DNA of 64,000 nucleotides from Tuctoria greenei (GCA_036927565.1 JAYESD010000007.1:130608230-130672229); one strand, 5' to 3'. Numbered from the stretch's first letter, positions 42,415-55,213 are shown. Notes: a model not told the origin generated them from the letters alone. A program made the numbers and translations.

Positions 42415-44055
42415 TGTAGGATCGAAGAGCACGTGAAAAGATACCAGAGGGGGGGTGAATGGTATATTAAAAAATCTTACGCAGCGGAAACAATTAAATC
42501 CCAACCCCTTCGGCAGAAAAATGATCTGTTAAAGAAATCACGTGCGAGACTAATCTAAACATGTTTCACCATCACAAAAGTGATAGATAACAGAGAGAAT
42601 CAAGTCATGAAGACGACACAACAAGAGTCACTCAAATCCGTTGAGAGAAACTCAAGTTACGATTGAAAGATCGAACAAAGGTCAATCTGTCCTACCCGAG
42701 AAAAACAGCTCTAGAATGCTGCAAAGAAACTCATGTAGATAAGAAACCACAAATCCAATGACCGTGAAATTTTGATAGATGATAGGTAATCAAGTTGTGA
42801 AGACAATCTAAAAAGAATCTCGTCAATTGGATCTGTAAAACTCGAGTTATGATAAAACCACCGAAAAAAGGTAGTGCTATGCAGAAAACTCGACGAGAAA
42901 AACTTGTCTGGAACAAGTCAAACGAACAAGGCACAAAAGTTCCTTTAAACTACGATCTTTATTTAATAGAACACAAGAGGAACAACCCCAAAGTCGTCAG
43001 CCACGAGCTCTAGCCTCTCATGCTTATATAACCAGCCCTTAGGCAAACCCAATCTCAACTAGGACTCTAATCCTACTTAAATCCCGAATCGAAACTTTAC
43101 ATAACTCCTTAGGACTCTTCTATATGCAGATAGAAGCAATCTTAAGACTTCCAAACACCTTAGGAATGTATCCCACATTCCTAAAATTACTGAAATTCGT
43201 GACCCACGCGAAATCCTATCATAACCAACTCGAAACATTCCATATTTGAGTGAAACACAACTCAGCCGCAGCTGGAGTCCATAACCTAGTCGGCTGGACC
43301 TTTCCTACCAATTCTTTACATCCATATCTCTTCATCACGCCTCGGAACCATGTATCCACGTCCATGCACTCCTTGCATACGTGCAAACATCTTCCAACAA
43401 CATCCACGATAATTTCGTATCCATTGTTCTTGATTCAAACATGCTGCACAACCTCCCAATCAACTCAACCACAATTCCTCCCGAACTTGGTTGTTGAACC
43501 TCGTCTTCTCCCTAAGACTAGTTCAATGGATCCCGTCACCATCCATGTATTGAACTCAAGCAACACCTGCACATGAATAAACAACCAATACTTTCGAGCA
43601 CAAGTCCTCGACTTGACTCACGTTAGTTCCGAAACTACAACATCTTACGTGAGCACCTCACATAAGTATGTTGCAAAACATAGCAAAATGATATCAACCA
43701 TAACCATCAAAACACACCAAAAACTTAGCAAATGAATACTAAGTAATTATTCCATCAATGTAAAGCAAGTACGAATCATTGCAAGATAAAAGCAGAACCA
43801 CTGCGATCAAGATCTGAACCTTGTCAAAGCTAACCGGACCTTGAATGGAGCTTACCAAAGCTAGTAGAACCTAGCGCCGGAGCTAACCAAAGCTAGTCGG
43901 ACCTAGCCAAAGCAAGTCAGACCTTATGTCAGACTATGCCGGAGCTAACCAAAACAAGCTGTACCTATCGTCGGACATTGATGATAAAGATGTTTTGTTA
44001 GTATTCAAAACTTTTACCGCCATAGCCAATGTATTCAACACAGATAGGTCTCACA
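42415..44055 (-). repeat. Copia A 3' LTR (1641 bp)
   Basis: Starts TGTAGGATCG after the target site and ends GATAGGTCTCACA. It holds the TATA box at 43022-43032 and near-tandem AAAGCTAGTCGGACCTAG motifs at 43840-43990. Confidence 0.88.
43022..43032 (-). promoter_or_regulatory. Copia A 3' LTR TATA box
   Basis: Minus-strand GGTTATATAAGCATG. The equivalent in copia B is at 53779-53790 (GGTTATAAAAGC). The 5' LTR of copia A lacks it. Confidence 0.6.
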
Positions 44056-44072
44056 ATCACCCCCTTGATGAT
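44056..44072 (-). promoter_or_regulatory. Copia A polypurine tract
   Basis: Minus-strand CATCAAGGGGGTGAT directly before the 3' LTR. Confidence 0.7.
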
Positions 44073-45219
44073 TGCTTTGGCAACACCATTTAAAATCCAA
44101 ACGCTGGCTTATTCATATTAAAAGTTTTGAAAACAATTTCTCCCACTTTGTAAAACAGAAATGAAATGAGAAGAAAAACAAATTCCCCCTGAGAAGAATC
44201 GTGCTTGCATACTTATTTTTAAAATGTTAAAAATTCACATATTATCTCTCCCCCTTTGACAATGTATTCAGCAAGGTTCAAAAGAGAAATTTCAAATGTT
44301 ATGAGCATATTATAACATATACATATAAAAAAAGCTCATCCAAGTCATACTATCAAGTAACTTACACTATCACATCAATGAGATACATAAAGTAGTGTAA
44401 GCCATGCTAGAGATCAAATGTACTTTTCAATTTAAACAAGACATGATCTAAAAAACTTAGCTATTTCAAAACCTGAAAGCATGACACTTGTTGCTACATT
44501 TTATTATTTAAAGCACAAACTTTTAACATATGACATTTGCAAGAGGTTATATGCCGCATCTGCCTTATTCTAACCAACCAAGCCAAGCCTATGTCATTTG
44601 ACAATCAGAAGCTTAAGGACATGATTTTACTCATACACAACTTCTTCCAAGTTCATATCTAAGTGCAATGATAAGCCATCTCAAAAGAAGAAGTGCGATG
44701 CATGCATATTCTCTTCATCTTTTCTCAATTTATATTTGTTCATAAAAACTCAACATGTAAGTTGATTACTTGATTAATTCTTTTTGATTAAAAGCACTTG
44801 TGAGCATGCAACAAGTTCAAAACAGCAAGAAAGTTCAACCATGACCAGATTTAGTGTAAGTAATTATTCCAATTACTAGACATGGCAAAAACTACAAAAT
44901 GTATAACACGAGTAATGTAGTAAGAACTTTTAGCATGTAAAAGGAATCACAAAGTCAGATATGTATGAAATACTATGCTCATATTATTTTAATTTCAGAT
45001 TCACACATAAACTTCTTAAGTTTGAAAACTCCCTCTCAATTTAAGCCATGAGGATGCATAACCCCTATTTCACTACGAATGTAACAAAAACGAGTGAAAT
45101 CCAAAGGTTTTGTAAAAATGCCAGCCAATTGTTGTTCAGTATCTACATAGTGAAGCACAATGTTTTCTTTTTCAACATTATCATGGAGAAATTGATACCT
45201 AATGTCAATGTGCTTAGTT
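44073..45219 (-). other. Copia A 3' untranslated internal region
   Basis: AT-rich, non-coding part between RNase H and the PPT, with CCCCCTTTGACAATGTATTC and similar purine-rich minus-strand tracts. No gene. Confidence 0.65.
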
Positions 45220-48200
45220 CTAGAATGTTACATGGGTTTTTAGCAATGCAAATGGCACTAGTGTTCTCACAAAACTGTGGAACACTATGTAGATCAACCC
45301 CATAGTCCTTAAGTGTTTGAACAATCCAAAGAATTTGTGAGCAAGCACTAGCAGCAGCTGCATATTCAGATTCAGTCGTGAATTGTGCAACTGAGTTTTA
45401 TTTCCTAGAGGACCAAGCAACAAGTGAATTACCAAGAAAATGACAAGCACTGGAAGTACTTTTCCTATCAATGCTACAACCACCAAAATCAGCACCTGAA
45501 AAAGCTTTCAAAGTGACGGTTGAGGAAGAAGGAAGAAAAATACCAAATTCTTGAGTTCCATGTAAGTACCTGAAAATACTTTTCACGGCTTGTCGATGTG
45601 AAGCACGTGGGGAGGCTCGAAAATGTGCACAAAGACATACGCTGAATTGTATGTCCGGTCTTGATGCCGTGAGATACAAAAGTGATCCAATCATTCTTCT
45701 ATATTCTTTTGATCCACGGGATCACCATCTTCATCAAGTTCAAGTGTTGTTGTTGTTCCCATTGGTGTCCGAAGAGGCTTGCTTTTGTCCATGTTTAAGC
45801 GCTTTAGGAGGTATTTTGTATACTTCGTTTGATGCACAAAGGTAACCTCCTTGGTTTGCTTGATTTGCAGCCCCAAAAAGTACGTGAGTTATCCCATCAT
45901 ACTCATCTCAAATTCTGAACTCATCATAGCTGAAAACTTGGACACAAGATCATGAGAAGCACAGCCAAAGATAATATCATCCACATACACTTGAACGAAT
46001 AATGAGTCATTGCCATGCTTAAGCACAAAAGAGTTTTATCAACCTTGCCCATGGTAAACCCCTTTTCAACTAAGAATGTTTTTAACCTATCATACCATGC
46101 TCTAGGAGCTTGTTTTAGACCATACAGGGCTTTAGTTAGTTTGAAAACATGATTAGGAAATATGGATTTTCAAAACTCGATGGTTATTTGACATAAACCT
46201 CCTCATCTATGTAGCCATTAAGAGAAGAACTTTTAACATCCATTTGATATAGCTTAAAACCTTTAGCTGCAGCAAAAGCTAACAAAATTCTTATGGCTTC
46301 TAATCTAGCAACAGGAGCAACAGTTTCATCAAAATCTAGATCTTCAACTTGAGTGAAACCTTTAGCAACCAACCTAGCCTTATTCCAAACCACAACCCCA
46401 TCCTCACTTTGTTTATTTTTAAACACCCATTTAGTTCCAGTTAAAGTGTGACCTTGAGGTGGAGGTACAAATTTCCAAACATTATTTCTTTCAAAATTTT
46501 CTAACTCTTCTTGCATGGCAATAATCCAAAATTCATTAGTGAGTGCATGTGATATATCTTTTGGTTCAAAAGAAGCAACAAAAGCAGAATGAGCATGAGA
46601 GTTTGGATCGCAAAACCTGGATCGTGTAACTCATTCGTGCAAGCTTCCAATAATTTGTTGTGGAGGATGACTTTTGAGAACCTGGAGGGGAGTGGACACT
46701 TCACAAGCTTTTTCTTCTTCATGTTCACCACAAATCGATGAGCTTGTGACTTGAGGAGGATCTGGACCAGCAATGGTGGTCATCGGTGCTGACTGTGAAT
46801 CAAAATCAGGAGTTGGAACAATGTCATTAGCTGCTGAATTTTTGGGCAGCAACACTACTTCTTCCTCATATTCAACGAAAATGCTCTCCCCCTGCGGATA
46901 TGGATCCGGACCTGCAATGTTTGAGCTAGTACCTGGGCTAGCTTCATCAAAAGACACCTCACAAGTCTCCACAATTTTGTTAGTGTCAAGTGAAAGCACA
47001 TGGTAGCCTCTAGTATGAGATGGATAACCAAGAACCATGCCATCAATGGATCTAGGTTCAAATTTATCAAGATTACCATGTTTCTTAACAAAGTTTTTGC
47101 AACCAAAGACCCAAAAGTGTGTAACACTAGGCCTATGTCCAAATCACAGCTCATATGGTGTTTTGCCTAGCTTAGCGCGCAAGAAAACACTATTTGAGAC
47201 ATATTAGGCGGTTGCAATCCCATCAGCCCAAAATTTCCTAGGAGTTTGATATTCATCAAGCATAGTCCTAGCCATCTCAACTAAGGTTCTGTTCTTTCTT
47301 TCTACAACACCGTTTTGTTGATGTACATATTGTGAAGAAAATTGATGATCTATTCCATTTTTAGCACAAAACTAATCAAAATATTTATTTTTAAATTCAG
47401 TTCCGTTATCACTTCTAATTGTTTTTAAAGATCCTGGGTGATCAATTGATAATCTAAGAAATAAAGTTCTAAAGTGACTAAAAGCTAAAAGCTTCATTCT
47501 TTGATGCCATAAAATAAACCAAAGAGTATCTAGAATAATCATCAACAATCACAAGAACATACTATTTACCTCCAAAGGATTGAACGTGTGAAGGTCCTAC
47601 GGTGTCAAGGTGCAAAAGTTGAACCGGTTCAGTTGGCATGATCATTGTGAGAGGAGTATGTGAACCTGCACATCTTAGCATGTCTACAGGAAGAGCACAC
47701 AATTTCTTTGTCCCCTTTATGCTTAGGCAGCCCACGTATGCGATCAAGAGCACTAACACGCGTGAGATGATCAGAGCCTACGTGACCAAGTCTACGATGC
47801 CAAAAATATAAATCTTTGGAATCATTAGCAACTAGACACATATGCTTAGAGGAAGACATATCAAAATTAGCTTTAAAAACTCTTCCAAACCGTGACATGT
47901 TAAAAATAAGCTCACTATTTGAACCTGTAACTTTGCAGCAGTTTTTATTGAAAATAATTTCCAGATTTTCATCTAGCAATTGTGAAATAGAAAGCAAGTT
48001 GTATTTCAAATTTTTGACAAGTGCCACACCGTTCAAAGTGTAGTGACCATTTACTCTAACCAAACCCTTAGCAATTATAGGAGTTGAAGAATTATCGGCA
48101 AAAAGTAACATTCTTTACACGTGACACAAAGGAGAGGGAGGAGAACCAATCTTTGTTACCGGTCATGTGGCGCGAGCAACCTGAATCTACAATCCAAACG

Positions 48201-48361
48201 TTCTCCTTCCTCAAGCATGTAACCAACATAGAAGCACAATACATCGATGACTCAATACTGGGGTTAGTCAAAAGGCATTTAGGAATCCAGTACTGAGTCA
48301 CACGACATGCAGCAGGAAAAACACACGAAAGTTGTGATAAAACAGCAGGTTTATGAGTCAA
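45220..48361 (-). pseudogene. Copia A pol: protease, integrase, RT, RNase H
   Basis: Protease at 48270-48092 (VWIVDSGCSRHMTG, catalytic DSG). GAG pre-integrase 48111-47650 (FWHRRLGHVGSDHL). Integrase starts near 47620 (LLHLDTVGPSHVQSFGGK) and is broken by stops and frameshifts to 47160. RT 46516-45700: WKFVPPPQGHTLTGTKWVFK, LYQMDVKSSSLNG and YVDDIIFG near 45980. RNase H 45694-45220: MIGSLLYLTASRPDIQFSVC and DFGGCSIDRKSTS. Several frameshifts split the frame. Copia order is clear. Confidence 0.88.
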
Positions 48362-48406
48362 AGTTTGAGATTTCTTGTTCTTAACTACTGACCTATAAGG
48401 TGTTAC

Positions 48407-50511
48407 TTATGTAGCACAACAATCAGTAGCTCCGGAGGCAAAAACAGAAGGTCCGAAGGTAAACTTTGAATGTTTTTGACTCACAATAGCAGGTTGCATG
48501 TTCCTGGCATTCGGTTTAATATGTGCAGCAAATTTTTCATGTAAGTTATGAGATCTAGCAATCATTCTTTCCATTTTCTGTTGTTTAGCTAGTCTATAAC
48601 AAAAATATATGACATCACCATCTCTACCACAGTAGGTACAATGAAATTTAACTTTGTGTTCATGTCTAGATGAGCAAGCAATATTTTTATTTGAAACCAA
48701 ATGAGACAACACTCCTGCATTTTTGAAAACCACTTCTTTTTGTTTAGGAACTATTTGAATCAAACCACTTCCTAATGACTTTATAATTTTAAGTGGATGT
48801 GCCTTAGCATGAGCATGAAAATAAAAACCTAAACCAGTTTTATCATTGCAAGACTTGGAAGAATTCAGCAGCAAGTTTAGGTTCTTATTCCTATTACAAA
48901 ACCGATCTAATGTCCTATGCATGTTATCAAACTTATCAGACAAATCCAGGCAATTTTCACATGAAGTTTTTCCTTTTAATTTGCAATTGGAACAATATTT
49001 AACTTCATGAGAACGTAAAGCATTATTCAATATTGAAATTTCATTCATAGTATCTTTTAGTTTCTTTTCAAGATCATCACAACTAGAACAATGCAAACCA
49101 ATTGTAGAACAGCTAGCATCTTTCATGTTTTTATCATTAAGTGCAGAAAGCTCCCTGTTCTTTTCTATTTGTAACTCAAGTTTATCAAGTGTGGAGGTGT
49201 GCGCACTTCTTAATGAGGACAATTGTTCATATATTAAATCACATGAGGAACAAGAATCATCACTAGGAATCAAGTATTTTAAACTATTAATTTTAGATTC
49301 TAGTGACTCAATTTTAACAGCATTGTCCCTAAGCTTTTTGTCCTTTTTCTTAACTATCACAGTGGCACGAGAAATAGCATCACACATTTCTTCGCAAGTA
49401 GGACTTACCTCTTCATTGTCGCTGTTGTGTTCAGCCTCCTCCATACTAGATCTTGACTTGCCCGCCACGAAGCACAAGTTTGCCAAATCATCTTCATATT
49501 CGTCACTTCCAATGTCCACGTCGCTTAATCCAAGTTCCTGGAGTGCGGAGATAAATTGTTCACCAGTTGGCGACCTAAAAAGCCCTTCTTCTTCTTCTTC
49601 TTATCATTTGTTGAGGAGTACTTCGTCCTTGAGTGTTTTTCTTCTCGGGAAGTAGAACCTGAAAGGTTAGGACAACTGTCTTACCACATTCGAAGCATCG
49701 TTGAGGTCCGGAGCTTCCTCTCCTTCTAGTTCTCACATTTTGCAATGCTTTTTGAGAACCTAGTAGAGAGAAGTGCTAGCTCCTCCTTTGGAAACTCCTC
49801 AATATGTTCAAGGGTTAGAGAGGACAACAAAGCAAGTGTACCACAAGATGAAGATTGACCGGAGCTAGGCATGTCCTGTTGAGAAACAAAAGCAATAGAC
49901 TTGTTGGGGTTTTTACGTGATATTATGTCAATTTCATGAGTTTTAACTTGAAATATAGCACATCTAAAGTAAGTGTACTCATGACAGTAGATTCATGAAT
50001 GGATGTAACTTTCATCTCCCAAATTGACATGTCTAATGCACTTAACAATTGCCTAGCATTTTCAGCATCTGAAAAAATAACATTGACGCTACGCAAGTTG
50101 CTGAGAATTTTATTAAAGCGAGCAAAGAGATCATCAATGGACTCACCGGGTTGCATCTCGAAGTGCATGTATTCTTTCTTGAACATGTCTTGCCTTACCT
50201 CCTTGATCGTGTTGGATCCTTCGTGGTAGTCACAAAGTGCTTTCCACACATCATATGCATATTGGAAGTGTGCAACACGGTCGAAGTCGCTTTGAGTTAA
50301 TCCTTGTATGATCAAGTTTAGAGCCTTGTTGTTGTTGTCGACATCTCTCAGATTTGTAGTTGTAACTTGATCGTTTGATGGAATTTGTGAGGCTTGTAGA
50401 CCTTCTCCCATATTGCAAAGCCTGCGCCTGGATGAAAGCCTCCATGCGTGCCTTCCCAACCTTAAAATCAATACCACTAAACACACAAGGTTTGATGGAG
50501 TATTTCTCCAT
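48407..50511 (-). pseudogene. Copia A gag
   Basis: ATG 50511 gives MEKYSIKPCVFSGIDFKVGK and MEAFIQAQ; a frameshift near 50450 follows. The UBN2-type capsid region at 50340-49930 reads DYHEGSNTIKEVRQDMFKKE and LFARFNKILSNLRSV. After stops, 49519-48407 encodes a 370-residue part with acidic start, long coiled coils and a zinc knuckle CTYCGRDGDVIYFC, where Val replaces the metal-binding His of CX2CX4HX4C. The protein would package element RNA; the knuckle is probably non-functional. Confidence 0.82.
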
Positions 50512-50558
50512 GACGATTAGTCAAAAGCACGTGCAAGTCACAAATATTAGAGCACCGT

Positions 50559-50573
50559 GCCTCTAATATCAAT
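50559..50573 (-). promoter_or_regulatory. Copia A primer-binding site
   Basis: Minus-strand TGATATTAGAGGC two bases after the 5' LTR, a mutated match to the tRNA-iMet complement TGGTATCAGAGC. Confidence 0.65.
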
Positions 50574-51971
50574 TGTAGGATCGAAGAGCACGTGAAAAGC
50601 TATCGGAGGGGGGGTGAATGGTAGATTAAAAAATCTTACGCAGCGGAAACAATTAAATCCCAACCTCTTCGGCAGAAAAACGATCTGTTAAAGAAATCAT
50701 GTGTGATACTAATCTAAACATGTTTCAACATCACAAAAGTGACAGATATCATAGAAAATCAAGTCACGAAGACAACACGACAAGAATCACTCAAATCCGT
50801 CGAGAGAAACTCAAGTTACGGTTGAAAGATCGAACAAAGGTCAATCTGTCCTACCCGAGAAAAATAGTTTTGGAACGCTGCAAAGAAACTCGTGTAGATC
50901 AGAAAACACAAATCCAATGACCGTGAAATTTTTACATATGATAGCTAATCATGTTTTGAAGACAACTCAAAAAGAATATCATCAATTGGATCTGTAAAAC
51001 TCGAGTTATGATAAAACAGCTTAGGAACGTATACCACATTCCTAAAACAACTCAAATTCGTGACCCACACGAAATCCTATCATAACCAACTCAAAACTTT
51101 CCATATTTGATTCAAACATGACTCAGCCGCAGCTTGAGTCCATAACCTAGTCGGTTGGACCTTTCCGACCAATTCTTTACGTCTACATCTTGGACCTTTC
51201 CGACCAATTCTTTACGTCTACATCTCTTCATCATGCCTCGGAACCATGTAGCCACGTCCATGCACTCCTTGCATACGTGCAAACATCTTCCAACAACATC
51301 CACGATACCTTCATATGCATTGTTCTTGATCCAAACATGTTGCGCAACCTCCCGATCAACTCAACCATAATTCCTCCCGAACTTGGTTGTTGAACCTCGT
51401 CTTCTCCCTAAGACTAGTTCTATGGAACCCGTCACCAGCCAAGTCTTGAACTCAAGCAACACCTGCACATGAATAAACAACCAATACTTTCGAGCACAAG
51501 TATTTGACTTGACTCACGTTAGTTCCGAAACTACAACATCTTACGTGAGCACCTCACATAAGCATGTTGCAAAACATAGCAAAGTGATATCAACCATAAC
51601 CATCAAAACACACCAAAAACTTAGCAAATGAATACTAAGCAATTCTTCCATCAATGTAAAGCAAGTACGAATCATTGCAAGATAAAAGCAGAACCACGAC
51701 GATCAAGCTCTGAACCATGCCAAAGCTAATCGGACCTTGAACCGGAGCTTACCAAAGCTAGTAGAACCTAGCGCCGGATCTAACCAAAGCTAGTCGGACC
51801 TAGACAAAGAAGTCGGACCTAGCCAAAGCAAGTCGGACCTTAAGTCAAACTATGCTGGAGCTAACCAAAACAAGTCGTACCTATCATCGGACCTTGATGA
51901 TAAAGGTGTTTTGGTAGTATTCAAAACATTTATCGCCATAGCAATTGTATTCAGCACACACAGGTCTCACA
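50574..51971 (-). repeat. Copia A 5' LTR (1398 bp, internally deleted)
   Basis: Collinear with the 3' LTR except for a loss of about 300 bases after GAGTTATGATAAAACA near 51016 (equivalent to about 42857-43155 of the 3' LTR), which removes the TATA box. It also has a 35-base tandem duplication (GGACCTTTCCGACCAATTCT at 51158 and 51193). Confidence 0.85.
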
Positions 51972-51976
51972 ATAAG

Positions 51977-53182
51977 CTAATCGGATGTTTGGCCGTGCTC
52001 AGCCGGTTCATCTCAAGACTGGCGAAGCGGGCGCTACCTTTCTTCAAACTCTTGAGGAAGTCAGGGCCATTCCATTGGTCTAAAGAAGCAGAAAAGGCGT
52101 TCCAAGAGCTCAAGCAGCTCCTCACCACACTACCAATCTTGGTAGCTACGAACCCTGGTGAGCCTCTACTGATTTACATTTCTACAACTACAGAAGTTTT
52201 ACGCATGGTCCTGGTCGCGGAGAGACCGGAGCCACTCCCAGTTCAGGAGCACAGACCCCTCCGGGAGGGTCCGGAGCTACCTGAAGGCAAGTCTAGGTCC
52301 CAGCCCCCAGGCACGAATCCACAAGGCGAAATGCTAGAGGATCAACATCTCTCATCCAAGGGGTTCACATGGCAGATCAAGACGAATAGGACCCATCTGG
52401 GAGGGTTCGGGTTGAATAAGAAGAAGTTTTGGAGCCCTCCGGGAGGGTCCGAAAATCTCAACAAGAAGGTTCAGATCCCTCTGGGAGGGTTCGAGTCGAT
52501 GAAGAGGAAGCTCTGGGCTCCTCCTGGAGGGTCCAGACAGTCCAGGCCCAGTGTACTTCATCAATGAAGTACTCCACGATGCCAAGACTCGATACCTTGA
52601 GGTGCATAAGCTACTCTACACAGTCCTTATCGCCTATAGGAAGCTTTGTCACTACTTTCAAGCCCTCAAGATTTTAGTGGTAACTTATTATCCATTGCGA
52701 GCCATATTGCATAACCCTAATTCTACTGGGAACATCGCAAAGTGAGCAACGGAGCTAGCCGAGTTTGATCTCGAATTCATGCCACGACAAGCAATGAAGA
52801 GTCAGTCTTTGGCTGATTTTGTGGCGGAGTGGACCCCCTCTCCATCAAATCCTGGGAGCCCCAATAAGCATAAGCCAGAACCTAAGGTCCCGGTTTTCAC
52901 CGAGCCTTACTTGACTCTCTACTTTGACGGCTCCATGCAGAAGCAGGGGGCCGGAGCTGGAATCCTTCTCCTCGCTCTGACTGGGGACAAGGTCAAATAC
53001 ATGGTTCACCTTGACTTCAAGGTGACCAACATCATGGCGGAGTATGAATCTCTCATTTATGGGCTAAGGTGGCGCTATCATACGGCATCAAGCAGATGCT
53101 AGTGAAGGGGGTCTCACAGCTCATCATCAAGCAAGTCAAAGGTGAGTGTAGCTGCAACAACCCTCAACTCATTACTTACCTC
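51977..53182 (+). pseudogene. Gypsy pol continued: RT connection and RNase H
   Basis: Resumes in frame after copia A: LIGCLAVLSRFISRLAKRAL, FHWSKEAEKAFQELKQLL and LPILVATNPGEPLLIYISTT. A Gly/Pro-rich linker with 14-residue repeats follows (52391-52557). Then the RNase H part FDLEFMPRQAMKSQSLADFV, YFDGSMQKQGAGAGILLLAL and MAEYESLIYGLRW. Several frameshifts occur in between. It ends NNPQLITYL at 53182, where copia B begins; the rest lies right of the window. Confidence 0.85.
52391..52557 (+). repeat. 42-bp in-frame minisatellite in gypsy pol
   Basis: Four units with GGGAGGGTTCGG/GGGAGGGTCCGA cores spaced about 42 bases, giving 14-residue repeats (SPPGGSENLNKKVQ, IPLGGFESMKRKLW). A related CTCCGGGAGGGTCCGGAG lies at 52258. 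The period keeps the reading frame. Confidence 0.75.
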
Positions 53183-54961
53183 TGTAGGATTGAAGAGCAC
53201 GTGAGAAGCTACTAGAGAGGGGGGTGAATGGTAGATTAAAACTATTTAGCGAAAGCAACGAAAAACCCCTTGGCAGAAAACCGATCTGTTAAAGAAACAG
53301 TGTGCACAACAAATCTAAACGTGTTCAACTGTGACAAAAGTAGTATATTTTATAGAGAATTAAATCACGAAGTTGATACAACAAGAATCACTCAAATCCG
53401 TCGAGAGAAACTCAAGTTACGATCAAAAGATCGAACAAAGGTCTTTTTGTCCTACCCGAGAAAAACAGCTCTGGAACACTGCAAAGAAACTCATGTAGAT
53501 AGGAAACCACAAATCCAATGACCGTTAAATTTCTATAGATGATAATAAATCAAGTTGTGAATAAAACCCAAAAGGAATCACGTCAATCGGATCTGTAAAA
53601 CTCGAGTTATGATAAAACCACCAACAAAAGGTAGTGTTGTGCAGAAACTCGACGAGTAAAACTTGTCTAGAACAAGTCGGACAAACAAGGCACAAAAGTT
53701 CCTTTCAACTACGAATTTTATTCAATAGAACACAAAAGGAACAGCCCAAAAGTCATCTTCCGAGTTCTAGCCTCCCTTGCTTTTATAACCAGCCACGAGG
53801 CCAACCCAAACACAACTAGGACTCTAATCCTACTAAAATCACGAATCGTAACTTTCCATAACTGCTCAAGACTCTTCTACACACAGATAGAATCAATCTC
53901 AAGACTTCCTAACAAATTCAGGAACGTATCCCACATTCCTAAACCAACTCAACTTCGTGTCCCACACAAAAACTATCATAATCAACTCGATACTTTCCAT
54001 ACCGAGCCACAACTGACTCCACCGCAACTGAAGTCATCAACCGATACGATCTGATTCTTCCAACCAGATCTAACCTTCCTTGATCCATCTTTGAACCATG
54101 TTGCCATGTCATGCATCGCATGCATATGTGCGAACACCTTCCTTCGACGTCCAATAACCTTCATATGCACTGCCCATGATTCAATCATCCTGTGCGACCT
54201 CCTGACCCACTCAACCAAAATTCCTCCTGAACTCGATTGTTGGAACCTCATCTCCTCCCTGAGACTAATCCAAAGGATCGTGTCACCAGACATCACTTGA
54301 ACTTAAGCAACACCTGCACATGAACAAACAACCAATTCGTACGAGCCCAAGTCCGCAACTTGACTCAAGTTAGTTCCGAACACAACACCTTACGTGAGCA
54401 CCTCACATAAGCATGTTGCAAAATCACAGTAAAACGATATCAGCCATATCAACAGAAACGCACCAAAAACTTAGCAAATGAATACTAAGCAATCTTTCCA
54501 TCAGTGTAAAGCAAGTTCAAATCATTTCGAAGTAAAAGCAGGAACATTGTGATCAAGCTCTGAACCTTGCTAAAGCTAACCGGAGCTTGAGCTGGAGCTT
54601 ACCAAAGCTAGTACAACCTAGCGACGGAGCTTGCCAAAGCTATTCAGAACTAGTCAACCCAAAAGCTGAAGCTAGAAAAAACATATGGGAACTAACCAAC
54701 ATAAGTCGGACCTAGCAAAACATATTGGAGCTTAACAAAGACATGCCGGAGCTATCAAAGACATGCCGGAGCTAAAGACAAAGCTCACTGGAGCTACCCA
54801 AAACATGTTGGACCTTGACAAAGCAATTTGGACCTTGCAGAAGCATGGAGCTAGAGTCGGTCCTTGCTAAAAAGGGTGTTTTGGCAGTATTTCAGAACTT
54901 ATATCATCAAAGCTAATATATTCAGTACAATCCAATATATTCATCAAACATAGGTCTCACA
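53183..54961 (-). repeat. Copia B 3' LTR (1779 bp)
   Basis: Ends CATAGGTCTCACA. It keeps the TATA region missing from the copia A 5' LTR, and has an expanded tract of AAAGC-TAGC-GGAGCT motifs at 54560-54850, about 140 bases longer than in copia A. Confidence 0.82.
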
Positions 54962-55213
54962 ATCTCCTCCTTGAAGAATGCATTGGCAACACCATTTAAA
55001 ATCCGAACATTGGCTTATTCACAGTAAAAAATTTGAAAACAATTTTTCCTCCTTTGGCAACACAACATAAACATTTTTTCTTTTGGGAAAAATCATGCCA
55101 AAAAACACTTGTGAATATGTGCAATATGTAATCAATTTCTCCCCCTTGCATACTTCTCTTAAAAAATTTACATATTTTCTCTCCCCCATTGACAATGTAT
55201 TTAGCAAGGTTCA
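53183..55213 (-). mobile_element. Copia B: second copy of the copia A family, partial
   Basis: Begins TGTAGGATTGAAGAGCACGTG, like the copia A LTR, in the same orientation. LTR 53183-54961 is followed by PPT-like sequence and about 250 bases of internal 3' region matching 44056-44280 (ACACCATTTAAAATCC, CCCCCTTGCATACTT). It is cut at 55213 by the LARD-like element. The target site would be ACCTC (53178-53182). The remainder is predicted beyond the right edge. Confidence 0.85.

Larger units (their letters stand above)
42415..51971 (-). mobile_element. Copia A: complete Ty1/copia element inside the gypsy pol
   Basis: LTRs at 42415-44055 and 50574-51971 share TGTAGGATCGAAGAGCACGTG starts and GGTCTCACA ends. 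Flanks AGAAG (42410-42414) and ATAAG (51972-51976) form a 5-bp target duplication with one change, and the host reading frame joins exactly after it. On the minus strand the order is primer-binding site, gag, protease, integrase, RT, RNase H, PPT. The lineage is copia with a long coiled-coil gag. About forty mismatches in the first 430 bases of the LTRs suggest an old insertion. Confidence 0.9.
38312..53182 (+). mobile_element. Ty3/gypsy retrotransposon, split by copia A, 3' end outside the window
   Basis: LTR end at 39150, primer-binding site TGGCGCGCCAGGTAGGGG at 39153, then gag, protease, RT, RNase H. The gypsy order (RT before integrase) and motifs are clear. The pol frame runs up to 42414 and resumes at 51977 after a 9.56-kb copia insertion, then stops at 53182 where a second copia copy begins. 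Integrase and 3' LTR must lie to the right. Numerous stops show inactivity. Confidence 0.85.

Noticed and set aside
49125..49655. Plus-strand 176-codon Ser/Leu-rich ORF
   Set aside because: Antisense to the coiled-coil part of copia A gag.
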